Shown piece by piece: positions 11,781 to 23,609 of a stretch of DNA of 64,000 nucleotides. The notes beneath the pieces were generated by a model. The model was not told the origin of the DNA and searched no databases. It saw only the letters and a list, made by a program, of their open reading frames with translations. The stretch is from Episyrphus balteatus (taxonomy: Eukaryota; Arthropoda; Insecta; Diptera; Syrphidae), in contig NC_079134.1 in NCBI RefSeq assembly GCF_945859705.1, forward strand, positions 164,025,718 to 164,089,717, given 5' to 3'. The position numbers were made by a program, and so were the translations under genes. Positions within the stretch are counted from its first letter, which is position 1. Every line of letters starts with the position of its first letter.

Positions 11781-13850
11781 TTTTAATTGTTTTTAATTTT
11801 TATAGTTTGTAAAATTTTTGTCAAATTTGTCAAAAAAATTTAAAACAATGAATTTTAAATACAAAACTAAATTTAAAATAAGTTTAAATAGAAAATAAAA
11901 AAAAAAATATTGCAAAATACCAAAAATACAAAATTTTATTTATTTTTTCAAGTCTTGAATAAATAAAAGGTGAATGGCTCAAATAAATTCAATTTAATCT
12001 TGTAGAGGTCACACAATTTAAAAGTCATCTATGTACTCCAGAACAATCTAATATTTTAATCTTCTTATGAAGTGATCGATTTTAAGTCAAAATAGAATTC
12101 AAAAAGAGACAGCTCTGTTAAATGAGCTCTTAAAGTCTAAATTATTACATTTTTCAGTATCAGTTGTCTTCAAAAAAATGGCTTTTCTTATTGCCTATCC
12201 ATAGTCAAAACAAAAAATGTATTTAGTAAAAAATTGCATTAAAATTCCTAAAGAAACAATAAAATACAAAAGAGCTGATGTCAAAACTCACCTTGAATCT
12301 AATAAACATCTTCTTTTTTTCACTGTGATGTGCTTTATCTTGTTTAAATTTTTTTTATTGTTCTAGTAAACTTATGTGTTGTTTTCCATTAAATTTGCAT
12401 AAAATTCCTTAGTCCCGTTTGAATTTGAATTTTTTTTGTATTTTTTATTTTATTTGATCTACTGGTTTGGTTAGGTTAGATTGACATTATTAGGGTAAGA
12501 AAATATATAAAATTTGTAGAACATTTATTTTTTTTTTCGCCAAGGTCATTTGAATAAATATTTATATTCAAAAATAATTTTTGAAGAGAGGTGTTTAATG
12601 AGTTCAATTATTTTTTGACATACATGTATGTGTATTATTTTATGGGGTAGATACAATGAAGAGATATCACGAAAAAAATAAAAAAAAGTTTAACGACTTT
12701 GAATGGAATTTAAACGATTTTTATTGACAAGGGTTTCGAGTTGAACAAGAATATTGGGTTTTCTTAAAATTATAATAATAATCAATTATTTTATTTTGTT
12801 ACCAGTTTTTTTTTTATAAGTTGTTTGATGTCCTTTTTTTTGGGGATTTAATTTAATATTTAAATCTTTTGGGGACCCAAAAAGTTAAATACTTTATTAT
12901 TGTCAAATTAAAAGAGGGTTGCGCACAACAAATAATTTGTGATATATTATGACACTATAATATTAGACAAGGGTTTAAGGGTGACAACATTTGCATAAAC
13001 ATTTGTTCTTTTTGATACAGGTATATTGTATTTGTTTTGAGAATTCAAAATTTTAGATTTCGGTTGACAAATATTTTTCTGGATTTAATGAAACTTCAGC
13101 AACAATAACATTGCCGATAGACATTTTGAAATAAAATTTTTTATATTCATGGAACTGTATTAAACTTTTACTTTTTTTCATGTTTTATATTAAATTATTT
13201 AATTTGAAGCGAAAGTAAAATTATTTAAAAATGTTCATAGTTTCATAAGAGTTTGATGAAATCTTTATACACATTTAAATAAAAAACCTACATATATCTC
13301 CTAGCCATTAAGTCTTGGTGGCATCCCCTCAAGTTGTTGTTAGCCAAGGATTTTCCTTTCAATGATATTTCTTTTCAATTTTTTTTTACATAACCTGGGT
13401 CTCAGGAGGATATTAAATTGATGGTTTATAAGGGTAGTATGTTTATATTTTTTATTCAAGAAATAAATATATTTTTTATAACTCCACAGTGGGACGTACT
13501 CACAAAACTAAATATGTATTTTAAGTTAATAATATGGGTGATCATTAAGCAAATTGCTTTAAGCCAACAAAGCAACTCCACTTACTTGACTCCCAACTCG
13601 TTGTTCTTTAATTAATAACTTTTGTTTGCTATACGAACCTTCAAAGTAGTACTTTGTTAAATTAGAAATTAGAATTCATATAAATTTTAAACTATTGACA
13701 AGATTCATTTGCATAAGAGCGTTTTCTTTTTTTTTTTTTTTGAATACCTCATACACGACTTAGTCGATTTTAACAAAAAATTTGAAACAAAAGCGTTTGA
13801 GTTACCATAGGAAATTTTCAAAAAACACATTTTTTGGAAGAATCAATTTT
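11781..13850. other. AT-rich intergenic DNA between genes 1 and 2
   Basis: Nothing that reads as a gene. T and A homopolymer runs and short ORFs that begin and end at random. I see no inverted ends or duplications that define an element in this stretch. Confidence 0.5.
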
Positions 13851-13892
13851 TAGAAAACGGGTTTAGTGGAGTAACTTAAGCAAATTAGCTAT

Positions 13893-14325
13893 TAGGGAAC
13901 CCGGCCGCACAGCTCTGATTTTGATGATTTTTTTTTTTTAACGTAAGTACTTTAAAGTCTATAGATTAAAAATTGACGATGTTGCCGTATTGTTTTCTAA
14001 AATTTAAATTAAATTTTTTTTGAACAAAACCATTTTGTTGCTTAAATTTAATAGAACAAATGTTAGCAGAAGATTCTCTAGGCAATTTAAGGAAAAAAAA
14101 ATAAGGGAGTAAGAGACAATCTTAATTCCTAGACAATGTTTTGGCATCAATTAATTTATGAAGTTTTTGAAAAAAAATTTTTTTGTTCACAAAAATCTTC
14201 AATTCAATTTAAAAAATCAAAACGGCAACACCGACAATTTTTAATCTATAGACTTTGAAGTATTTTTAATTACCGACGTTTAAAAAAAGATCATCAAAAT
14301 CTAAGCTGGTCGGCCGGGTTCCCTA
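13893..14325. mobile_element. 429-bp MITE with GGGAACCCGGC-type ends and TA duplication
   Basis: Element 13895-14323 is flanked by TA on each side. The ends GGGAACCCGGCCG and CGGCCGGGTTCCC are near-perfect inverted repeats. The homology of the arms extends inward over about 100 bp (shared AATCTATAGACTTT-type block and CGGCAACA). TA target duplication and terminal inverted repeats suit the Tc1/mariner superfamily, as a non-autonomous copy. The sequence just outside (GTGGAGTAACTTAAGC, then GAGCTTTAGTTACTACAC) is itself inverted, so the MITE may sit in an older palindromic repeat. Part of that older repeat recurs near 45260. Confidence 0.7.
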
Positions 14326-14824
14326 ATATTGCCAATTTTTGAGCTTTAGTTACTACACTAGTTATTGAAATATTTTGAGATTTCTTTTTTAAGTGTAAAA
14401 AAACGTAAATTAATTGTTTCTTCAAAATGGCATACAATTTTATTTTTAATGTTACAAAATTTTTATAAAAAAATGATATAAAAAAAAAACGGCTCTTACG
14501 ATTTTCAAATATTTTTTTCTTAAAATTCCCCTTTATATATACAACAAATCAGATGGTATTCTTCGTTTTGTAATCAAAATCATTTAAAATGATGTTTCAT
14601 TAATTTAAAATAACAGATTTTATATATATTTTTTATAATACTGGTGAAATTCCTTTATTAAATTAAATTTTAATTTTCCCTAATTTTTTTCATAGAAATC
14701 TTTAAAATAGGTGCTACACATACCATAAAAGCAATATAAACATATTCATAATTAAGTTAAACTAATAATTATTCTTTTAAGGGTCGCAAAAACCTAGTCG
14801 TGAACAGAAAAAAAAAATAACAGA

Positions 14825-14911
14825 GGGTTAACTTCCTTCTGGTATATTTAACTTTATTTCTGGTATATTTAGCTATATTATTATTAATTATACCAGAAGT
14901 AAAGTTATCCC
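14825..14911. mobile_element. Short palindromic MITE, copy 2
   Basis: Ends CTTCTGGTATA and TATACCAGAAG, with the same motif repeated internally. It shares its end sequence and size with the element at 4136-4236. No duplication assigned. Confidence 0.45.
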
Positions 14912-16530
14912 TGACGTTCTTTTTTTTCAGTGTTTTTATTTTAAGAATGATTCCCAAAAGTATAAAAATGTACGTTTGCAAAACTATTTTTTTTTTAATA
15001 AAGCCATTTGTTTGCATGTAGAATTTCTTCTGGAACTAAATTAGGTATAATATGGTTTCGGATACTTTTTTTATTGGAAAAAAAAATAACTTGAAGTTAA
15101 TTTAAAATGTTATACATATTTAAAACTTATTGCTAAAAGTTACTTATTAACTCAGTCAATTTTTGTCCCAAAATGGCTTACATTTTCAATGATATTTATT
15201 GCAGCTGAAAAATATTTGCAATAAAATTATTTTTCGATGCAAATTTTTTGTTTGCAGTAATGTAATTTTTTTCAGTTTATTTCATGAATGTTACACCCTG
15301 TAAATATGATGATAAAATCTAAAATCAGTTAAATAATTTTATTACTAATTTTTCTTGCCATTGTAAACTAGAAATTAAAAAAAAAAATATTAATAATAAA
15401 ACCACTCAAGAAAATTATTACCAAGTAAAAATGTATAAAACATTCAGTTTTATTACTATTAGAATTGCCAATAAAACATGCAATGGGTCCATCAACCTAT
15501 AAAAAAAATTACATACTCGATGTCAACGTGTGTTTTTATTAATATTTTTTGTTTAGTCATAAACACGCCCTTTTGTTGCAATAAAATGGCAATTTATGAA
15601 TCTTTGTAATGACTGTGTGTATGTTTTTAATTAACAATATATTTTAAAATATTTCCGGTATGAATGGGTAATTGGTAATTTAAATTAATATCTTTTTTTT
15701 TTTATTGTCAATTAAAAGAGTTATCGTTGTAAGCTGAGTTCATTAAAAAACAACGACAGATTTTTCAAATGTTTATGGTTTTAATAAAAAATAGATAAAA
15801 AACTTTCAACGGAAGAAATGATTAAATTGTAAATTTTGAATATTCCAATTCTGAAAAATGTAATAATAGTTGTGATAAAGTATTAAAAAAAGGGCTCGTT
15901 AAAGAAGCCTTTAAATGCTTCAAGACAGTATGAATATTTTTCTGCTAATTGCCTACAATCAAGTTTGAATTAGTCATCATATTATTGTCAAGTCTTAGGA
16001 ATTTCACAACAAAATAAAACTGATTTATGATCAATGTACCAGGCGCATACCGGTCAGTTAGTACAAATGGTTTATTGATATGTTATTTTTATTTGATTTG
16101 CGGTCAAAAGTTTCTAATAACAAATATTTTATAACAGAAATCGGTTAATGTGAAATGAAGCAAGTCAAGAAAATGAAATTTTTAGATGGAAATTATAGAT
16201 TTCGGACACTTTCGAACTTTTACTTAGCTCTAAAATTCCAATTATTTAAGCCTTGCAACTACTTCCCCAAGACATATGCTGCAATTAAAAGCTTCAGAGG
16301 AGGCATTTCCTTATTCTAGCCTCGAATTATTAACAAAAATGCCTCCAATTGATAATAACAGAATTTCCGCAACAAGAATCTCAGCAATTATTATAGTAAG
16401 TACTCAAACCAGTTCGTTAGACTTTTCTATACCAATTAATTTTCAACTTAATTATTTAAGAAGTGTTAAGTTGACATATTTTACAACAACTACTTTGCTC
16501 TACGATATCTGCCGGTAATACAATTATAAT
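14912..16530. other. AT-rich intergenic DNA
   Basis: No supported gene, RNA or element. The short open frame at 16276-16518 has no domain and no splice context. Confidence 0.5.
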
Positions 16531-16533
16531 AAC

Positions 16534-16541
16534 TATAAATA
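16534..16541 (+). promoter_or_regulatory. Candidate TATA box of gene 2
   Basis: TATAAATA, preceded by less AT-rich sequence. It would place transcription start near 16565 and give a 5' UTR of about 240 nt. No initiator motif is obvious, so this is tentative. Confidence 0.25.
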
Positions 16542-16803
16542 GGAATTTTTTATTTTTATTTCTTAAATATTAAATTTTTTTTTTACTGGCGCATCTTTAA
16601 AAATGCAAATAGCTTAATTTAAAACTGCAAGTGCATCTGGAGGATAGCTTCATTTGATCGTCAACTAGTGAGGTGTTAACTGTGGTTAAGTGTTAAGTAG
16701 TCGCGAAACTAACGCGTTTGCAACATTTAATGATTATTCTTTGAAATTTTTGATGTTCTTGTTTTGTTGCTGCAACATGTTGCTGATCGGATTATTCGTG
16801 GAA

Positions 16804-17649
16804 ATGTTTAGTTTAATGGTAAGAGGGTCGTGATTTTGTTTAAATTTATCGATTTTTTTATAAATCTTGGAAACAGATCATTTTCTTCTTTATTGTAGTT
16901 TGTGCAGAAGAAGAACCAAAAGTATTTGTCCGAACCGGTCGTTATAATCCTCAGTTATACGGAAGTTCCGGAAAATATATGCCAGACAATCGGGGTAAAT
17001 ATCAACACATTCCTGTGCCATATGACGGTGGATATGGTGATCGTGGAGAGAAATACATCAAAGACGAAAAAGATGACTATAAAACAAAGTATTGGGTACA
17101 AAATGGTGAATTTGGATCATGGGAAGAACCCGATACATATGAAGAAAAAGCTATTTACGCCTCAACAGATTATGATCCATCGGAATCAATTCCAAATTAT
17201 ATCCCCGAAGAATTTGAACCTGGTGAAGAAACCTATGCCAAAAAATACGAATATGATAATGATGGTTGGAGAATAATACAATTTAAATGGAGTAAAGATG
17301 GCAAAACACGATATAGTTTCTTTTATGAGACAGAAAATAAGATTTTAGCACAGGAAATTGGAAAATTGACACAAGTTAGTGAAAATACTTCAGCAATACG
17401 AGTTGATGGATTTTATCAGTATGAAGGCGATGATGGTGTTGTTTATGAAGTGGATTATGTTGCCAATGAGAATGGTTTCTTTCCGAAAGTAAGAAAAATG
17501 TTTTAAGTTCAAAAGAAATCAAAAACTAACTTAATTTTTTATTTCAGGGTAAACACATTCATAAATCAATACAAAATGTTTTGGATTTTTTATTGAAAAA
17601 TACTACTAAATCACGTGTATTGAATAATAATTCACTTTCTAATGAATAA
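16804..17649 (+). CDS. Secreted acidic RR-type cuticle protein, 242 residues (3 exons)
   Basis: Exons 16804-16818, 16877-17488, 17548-17649, with introns of 58 and 59 bp, both phase 0, with GTAAGA donors. The acceptor at 16876 rather than the nearby TAG at 16898 is chosen because only it keeps frame and completes a signal peptide, MFSLM+IIFFFIVVCA, cut before EEEP. In-frame upstream ATGs at 16753 and 16777 are possible but add a longer, odd N-terminus. The mature protein has GRYNP and GKYMP motifs, GGYGDRG, a very acidic middle with many Tyr and Glu, then an RR domain (about 128-217): DGWRII, YSFFYETENK, DGFYQYEGDDG, YEVDYVANENGFFPKGKHIH. The usual last Pro of the GxHIP motif is replaced by His. 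The C-terminal 34 residues come from exon 3. Chitin binding in the cuticle is inferred from the family. Confidence 0.85.
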
Positions 17650-17769
17650 AAGATAGTCGAAGAAAAACAGTAATTTTATATTTATTCATATAATTTTTTT
17701 TGTTTTTAATATTTCTTTAAAATGTTTTCAAATTATAAATCCGTAGATACACCTATTATGTATAGTTTC

Positions 17770-17775
17770 AATAAA
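17770..17775 (+). promoter_or_regulatory. Candidate poly(A) signal of gene 2
   Basis: AATAAA 120 nt after the stop. Another AATAAA overlaps the stop codon itself (17645-17650), which would leave almost no 3' UTR and is less likely to be the used one. Confidence 0.35.
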
Positions 17776-20370
17776 AACTATGTGTTTTTAAATGTTTAAG
17801 TTGACCGATTCAATTTTCAACAAAAAATCTTCAAAAACTGTGCTTTTTGAAGAATCAAAGATTCATAGAAAATGATATATGTAGCTGTTAATTTTGTCTT
17901 TGTATTATATAATAACAATAATTATATGATATTACACATATACTCAATCTATTATATTGTTGTTTTTTTTTTCTGGATAATTCTAGTTTTTTTCCAAGTA
18001 TATAACCTTCTTAGCAGATTTTAAACAAATTTAAAATATTTGGAAAAATCGGAATAATGCAGGATTTACCCTTTAGAAGGGATGATGATAAAATGGATGA
18101 CCCCAGAGGGTAATGCTGTTTTTTTTTTTAAACATTATAATGTTATGAACTTTTGCCTTTCCCTAACTTACTTTATTGATTTATGAAACATCTTCCACAT
18201 TAAAACTGAATCGATTCAAGAACCGTTTTTTGGATTTTGCTAAAAAAGGTATACTTTCAGACCTTTACCTTGCCTTATTAATAAATTAAAGATACATGAA
18301 AATGTTCACAATCCAAATCAAAAGCAACGTAAAATAAAATACACGGCTTGCCGAGTTGCATGAACTTGTTTTAGAGCTTAAGGTTTAGTAAATTAAAAAA
18401 TTGTATTTAAACATTTGGTAAATATCATACAAATTGAAAAAAAAAAAAAAAAAATTAAATTGAAAGAAATAAAAATATTTTCTTAAATCAACTCGAAATT
18501 GTTAGAACCGTTTATACATTTTTTCTAAATGCTTTTTTTAAATTGAACTTCTCATTTGGGAAAAATCGAAAATCTAAAATTTTTTGACCAAAATTTTTAC
18601 TCATGGTCAGACTGAGAGTGTTTCTTAGAAGGCAGCGTTGGAAATTTTCTAAGTCCACTTAACATAAACAAATTATGAATTTATTTCAGTTATAGTTTTC
18701 TTTTTTCGTATTTTTGAACTTTTTGTACGAAATGTTCTAGCCATCAAGTGAAAAGTGGCTATAAGTGGTTATTAGCGAAGATTAATTTGACTAAATTTAG
18801 TTTCTTGGCTTTTTAATTCGAAATTTGGACCAAAGTTCGCACTCTCTAGGTCTAAAAAGTAAACTTTTCCGTCCATCAAACATTATAAAAAACACGACGC
18901 TAGAGCTTTTTGATCGTTAATATAGAAACCAGGGAAATTATCTTAATTGCAAGTATTTTCACCAGCAAGCCGATCTACACATCGAGGTCTTGAAAATTCA
19001 TGACAAATCTTTCGCTGTACCCAATTTGTCTATATTTTTTTTTGCAAATATTTTGTATGGACTGCAAATTACCTGCTATATTCAAATGAAAAAGTAGCTT
19101 ATTATCATAGTTGAGTAAATAAATCAAATTTTCACGGATCGGGGACGAACACCTTCAGTTTTGATGATTTTTACTTGTGATGTTAATACTCTGTCTAGAA
19201 GTCATGTTTTTTAATGCACATTCTAAAATTTCCCCCTTTCTCAAAAAATACCATTTTTTCGTTGATGTTTATGTTTGTTTCAATGCATTGTTTTGATTCT
19301 TCATGATAATGGATTTAAATGCAAAATTTGGTTACTCCCATATCTTTTAAAGGCTTTTCGGTAAAGTAAGTTTGCAACTAGTATGGGTTGACAGATGAGA
19401 TTTTGGAATCAGCAATAAAAAATTTCTGAAATCATATAGGTATCATATGTGTATATAATACCATTGTCTATTATTGCTTATTTCAAAAATCTCAATTTCA
19501 CGCTTTGTACTTAAAAAACGCGACTTGGATACAAGAAATTTTTCTAGAATTTTGAGGTAAGTTATAGAATGCCAAAACAAAGATATTGACCAAATAAAAT
19601 TTATATTAGCATTCATTCCGAGGTTTAACCCTTATTTAACTGGGCTATCTACAATTTTTCCATCTTATAACCATCAAACGAATCAAGGTATCGAATGCCT
19701 GTTAATGGTTCACATGAGCCGTTGTAAGCTGCTTGTGCTTGCACTTTGTTTAATAAGTTTTTTTTTAATTTAATTGATTTTAATGTGTCAAAAAATTGTT
19801 TAAAAACTAAATTGTATATATATTTGCAATCTCAAAGCTAATTATAATTTGTAGCTAAATAAATAAATAAATAAGAAATAGAACCAGAAATATGCAATTA
19901 TCATCACCAAGAAGTAAGACATATGGAAGGCTAAGAGCTGAAGTGAACCAGGTCACAAAAAGTTAATTCGGAGATATAACGAGTTAAAGTACCTATATAT
20001 GTTGGTATGTACGTTTCTATTGAATCTTATGGTGAATATTTTTTTTCGAACATATGACAATTTGAATCGAAATACTTTTGGATCAAACTTATGAAAGATG
20101 TTAGTAGAGTCAAACCTTGCTCAGATTTTGGCACTAAATTTAGTTTTTCTTCTTTTTTTTACTTGGTCCGTTTCAGCTGTGAAACCTCCATATGCATTTT
20201 ATCATGCTTCCGTTATCCGACACATTCCGATACCCAATAAACGAGTTTTTGTTCAAGGCCAATTGGGGTACATCTTATAATATGTATTGGCATTAGCAAT
20301 TTTTCCAAACAAACTTTTAATTTCAGGGGCTTTTTTTACATGCAGGACTTAGGGCTATCACAAGGTCGCT
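17776..20370. other. Intergenic DNA between gene 2 and a dispersed repeat
   Basis: No gene is supported. The part from about 18590 to 19400 is less A/T-homopolymeric and contains phrases typical of decayed transposons, but I found no inverted ends, duplications or protein similarity. The open frame at 20098-20280 starts with a hydrophobic stretch but lacks any further domain. Confidence 0.45.
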
Positions 20371-20374
20371 CTGA

Positions 20375-21200
20375 TTAAAAATAAAATGCACGACTGGGGC
20401 CGCACGTACTTGCTCTTGCAGTTCAAAGTACTTTTATGTTAGCTTACTCGTAGATTATAGGAGCTGCCTCTATATAAATTTTTAAGAAATTTGGTTGATG
20501 TAGGGGAAGAGACGGCATGCAGGCCAAATGTTAGTTAAATAAAATTTTTTTTTATTTGACTTGACTTTTTTGAGAAAAACTAAAACTGCAGTTTTACTGC
20601 AATTACTTTGAATATTACGTATGCAAAATTTTATCAAAATCATTAGAGCCATTTTTGAGAAAATTGCAATAACTCCATAATAATGTATGGGAAGAGCCGA
20701 CATCCGCGATTTAAAAAAATTAAAAGACCATATTTCCACTATCCGTATTTTTTGAGAAAAACTAAAAACGCAGTTATGTTAGAACTATATACAGCATTAC
20801 GTGTGCTAAATTTGATCAAAATCGTTAGAGCCGTTTTCGAGAAAATTGCAATGACTCAAAAATTTTGTATGGGAGGTATACGTTCTAAGCGAGATATTAA
20901 AAAACAAAAAAAAAATAACCTTGGAAATCACGAAAAAAACATCCATACCAAATTTCAAGAAAATCCGTCAACCCGTTTAGGCTGCAGCTTCATGTACAGC
21001 TTTTTTTGACGACGCACCGACGCACCGACGCACAGACCGACGGACGTCATGATGAAAACCACTTTTTCAGACTTCTCCATAATCGTAATGTTAGTTTTGA
21101 TTAAAACCTCGAATTTTTTTTTCGACACGAAACCAATACTTGCCCTATTGAGCAAGTAAAAAGCTTTTCCATTGGGCATGTACATGTACTGAAATTTTTT
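20375..21200 (+). repeat. Dispersed repeat A, copy 1
   Basis: Starts near AAATAAAATGCACGACTGGG and GCACGTACTTGCTCTT, a beginning shared with copy 2 at 44550. It continues through repeated phrases about 'gttagagccgttttcgagaaaattgca' and ends in a run of CGACGCAC units and a block ending in GATTAAAACCTCGA. The part from about 20540 to 21115 matches copy 3 (49337-49860) in reverse orientation over some 500 bp. The frames at 20683 and 20955 are translations of the repeat, not genes. I do not know the class. Confidence 0.7.
21010..21050 (+). repeat. CGACGCAC short tandem array at the end of repeat A
   Basis: Three or four units of GACGCACC / GACGCACA followed by GACCGACGGACG. The equivalent segment at 49405-49440 in copy 3 has a related but differently expanded array, so the array length varies between copies. 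Confidence 0.6.
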
Positions 21201-22545
21201 TGTTGAACGTAAAAATCCTTGCTGAAGTAAAAACCATGAAAATCGGAGGCTTTAGGTACGGTTTTAAGAAAATAAGCTATATTAAGTTTAGTAGCCATCT
21301 ATTTGTTAAAAAAGCATTTTTTTTTTAATGCGGGTAAATTTCTTTTCAAGGTTGTATTTTTTTCTCTTTCTTGATTAATCTCAAATACGGCAACACTTAA
21401 ATGAAACATTAGTCTACATCGTTATCACTTTAAAATAGTTAAGACCTTTGTCTATCTGACTCTACCATTTTTCCATCTTATAACCATAAAAAAATACCAA
21501 ACCTAAATACAAATTTAAGAAAAAATTGATTTGTTTGATTTTGTGATTTCTTATGAATATTAAATATCTTAAACATTTTATTTTGTCACATTAAAAATAA
21601 ATTTATTTGAAAAAAGTAATTGCGATGTTATTTTTATTCGAATATCAATACGGCTAGTCTAAAATTAAAAAAAAAAAAAAACAAATACAAATTCTGCGGA
21701 ATTTATATTCGCTTCAGACTAATTAAAACTGATTCTATAATTTGGTTTCAAATTTCAATGTTTTCGTTTTCAAAATAATATCAACAATTGCATCAACAAT
21801 ATTTTCGTATTTATTTTTTTGGGGTTATAGGGTAACCAAATCACTTTAAAGATTGCAGTAAGTACGTACCTATTATCAATTATATTTTACTATAGATTCA
21901 AATTGGACGCACGTGTGACAAGTTGTAAAAATAATCAAAATACACAAATTATTCAAATTTATGGTATACCTACATTTTTTATATGCAATGTTACTTTTAT
22001 ATTTTTTCGGTTAATAACGATTTTTTCATAACTTTATGTGTTTATCACGATTATAACCTCTATTTCCGCCTTAAATATGTGAGAATTTTAAATCTCTGCT
22101 AAAAATGCTCAAATACAAATTTTGGCAGTTTGATTTTGTTTAGATTAAACTATTTAGTTTTTGAGGCTCATTTTTTAATTAAATTTTTTAATTAATGTCC
22201 TTAAACCCACATATTTTTTTAGAGCAGCAAGATGCATGTGATTTGTGATCTCCCTAAATTTATATCCCCCACTAAATCACTCTTTTTAACAAATTATATC
22301 ACTTAAAATGCCATTAACCCCCAAAAACACCAACGCCAACGACCTCTTTCGACTTACTTAACAATCTGTTTATCCATCATTTCAATCATCGCCCATTAAT
22401 GTCATGTTAACGCTTTAATCAACAAAAGATATAAATTCTTCTAAGCCAATTCAAAATAAAAAAAAAATGATAAATTAATCTAATCACGTATATGATCACA
22501 CACAAAAAAAAATACCACAAATCGTTTAAAAAATCATAAAAGCAC
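21201..22545. other. AT-rich intergenic DNA downstream of gene 3
   Basis: No supported gene or element. Converging transcription from gene 2 (+) and gene 3 (-) ends around this interval. Confidence 0.5.
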
Positions 22546-22546
22546 T

Positions 22547-22552
22547 TTTATT
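22547..22552 (-). promoter_or_regulatory. Poly(A) signal of gene 3
   Basis: AATAAA on the minus strand (TTTATT on plus) about 97 nt after the stop codon of gene 3. Confidence 0.5.
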
Positions 22553-22648
22553 GAAGATTATAGACTTAAAGGAGTTAAGGTACGTTGATTTAGAATAAAA
22601 ATATACAATTGAGATTCATTACTGCTCGAGTAGCTTATTGGGACGGAT

Positions 22649-23538
22649 TTATCTCCTTCGGCGGTTAGATGGTGCATTTGCTGCCAAATAAGCCAATAAC
22701 TTGGGAACGTGCGGCGGTTGTGTAGGAATATGTTCCCCAACTGGTACAAAACCATTGTCATCTGCGACATAATCAACACGATAAAGGAGACCATCATCTC
22801 CAGTGTATTCATAGTAACCAGTCGATCGAAGGGCTTCATCACCACTATTCAAAGGCTGAATTTTTCCTTGTTCTTCAGCCAAAATTCCATTTTCGGTTTC
22901 CCAACTGACAAGAAAAATAAAAAAAAAATAAAAAATTGGAAAAACTTCCTAAAAGTATGCAATAGTGAATTATTGCAATGAACAAAATAAATGGTTTGTG
23001 TCCTTAATGATATCGTAAAATAAAGTTTAGACAACACTCACAGATATTGGTATCCATCAGATTCCACAGAATTTTCATCACGAATGATTTTCCATCCACC
23101 ACCTCCTTCACCAGTTCCTTTTCCTTGAACTGAAGGTTTAATAGCTTTTGGGGTTAGATCAACTGGTGGACGTTTTGGTGTTGGGGCAGTTGGTATGGGT
23201 TTAGGTTTTTCTGGAACGTACTGTCCACCACCGCCAGTGTAGGCACCTCCAGGTACATCGACATGAACGTATTTTCCATCATTGCCTCCGCTATACCTTC
23301 CATCGTTGCTAGGACGATATCTTCCATCGCCTGCGCCAGCATAACGCCCACTAGCTAGAGAACTAATTCGTCTCCTAGTAGTTGGTGGAACGTATCTCCC
23401 ATCGTTCTGACCACTTGCATTCCACACGCAGACAAATCCAAGTGTGAGTATCTAAAAGGATAATTCCAAAACACCATTAACAAGACTATAAAGGACTTTC
23501 AAGATTGTCAAGGATCTTACCAGAAATACCTTCATCAT
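22649..23538 (-). CDS. Secreted RR-1 cuticle protein with NDGRY repeats, 227 residues (3 exons)
   Basis: Exons (minus strand) 23538-23521, 23451-23042, 22904-22649. Introns are 69 bp (phase 0) and 137 bp (phase 2), and the joins are in frame to TGA/TAA-type end at 22649-22651. The first ATG (23538) is followed at once by another, so the true start may be one codon later. Signal peptide MMKVFLILTLGFVCVWNASG. The mature part opens with NDGRYVP and repeats DGRYRPS, NDGRYSG, NDGKYVHV, GGGGQYVP, then a Pro/Lys linker and a Gly-rich stretch. The RR-1 domain (about 120-210) reads GGWKIIRD, DGYQYLWETENGILAEE, TGYYEYTGDDGLLYRVDY, DDNGFVPVGEHIPTQPP. The end is basic (RRRR). The repeats and GGW-KI-R lead-in tie it to gene 1. 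A cuticle matrix, chitin-binding role is inferred from the family. Confidence 0.9.
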
Positions 23539-23592
23539 ATTATCGATTGCAGTTGTTGCAACTAAATGCGTTGAACATCCCATTTACATGTT

Positions 23593-23601
23593 CTTTTTAT
23601 A
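23593..23601 (-). promoter_or_regulatory. TATA box of gene 3
   Basis: TATAAAAAG on the minus strand about 55 bp before the ATG, giving a predicted start site near 23565-23570 and a 5' UTR of about 30 nt. This short leader is common in cuticle genes. Confidence 0.55.
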
Positions 23602-23609
23602 ATGCTATA

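Noticed and set aside
16891..16900. TATTGTAG as acceptor of exon 2 of gene 2
   Set aside because: It leaves the frame out of phase with the donor at 16819 and removes half of the signal peptide; the AG at 16875-16876 resolves both.
16902..17276. 124-codon frame beginning with GTG
   Set aside because: Overlaps exon 2 of gene 2 in another frame; the RR domain lies in the other frame, which continues through good splice sites.
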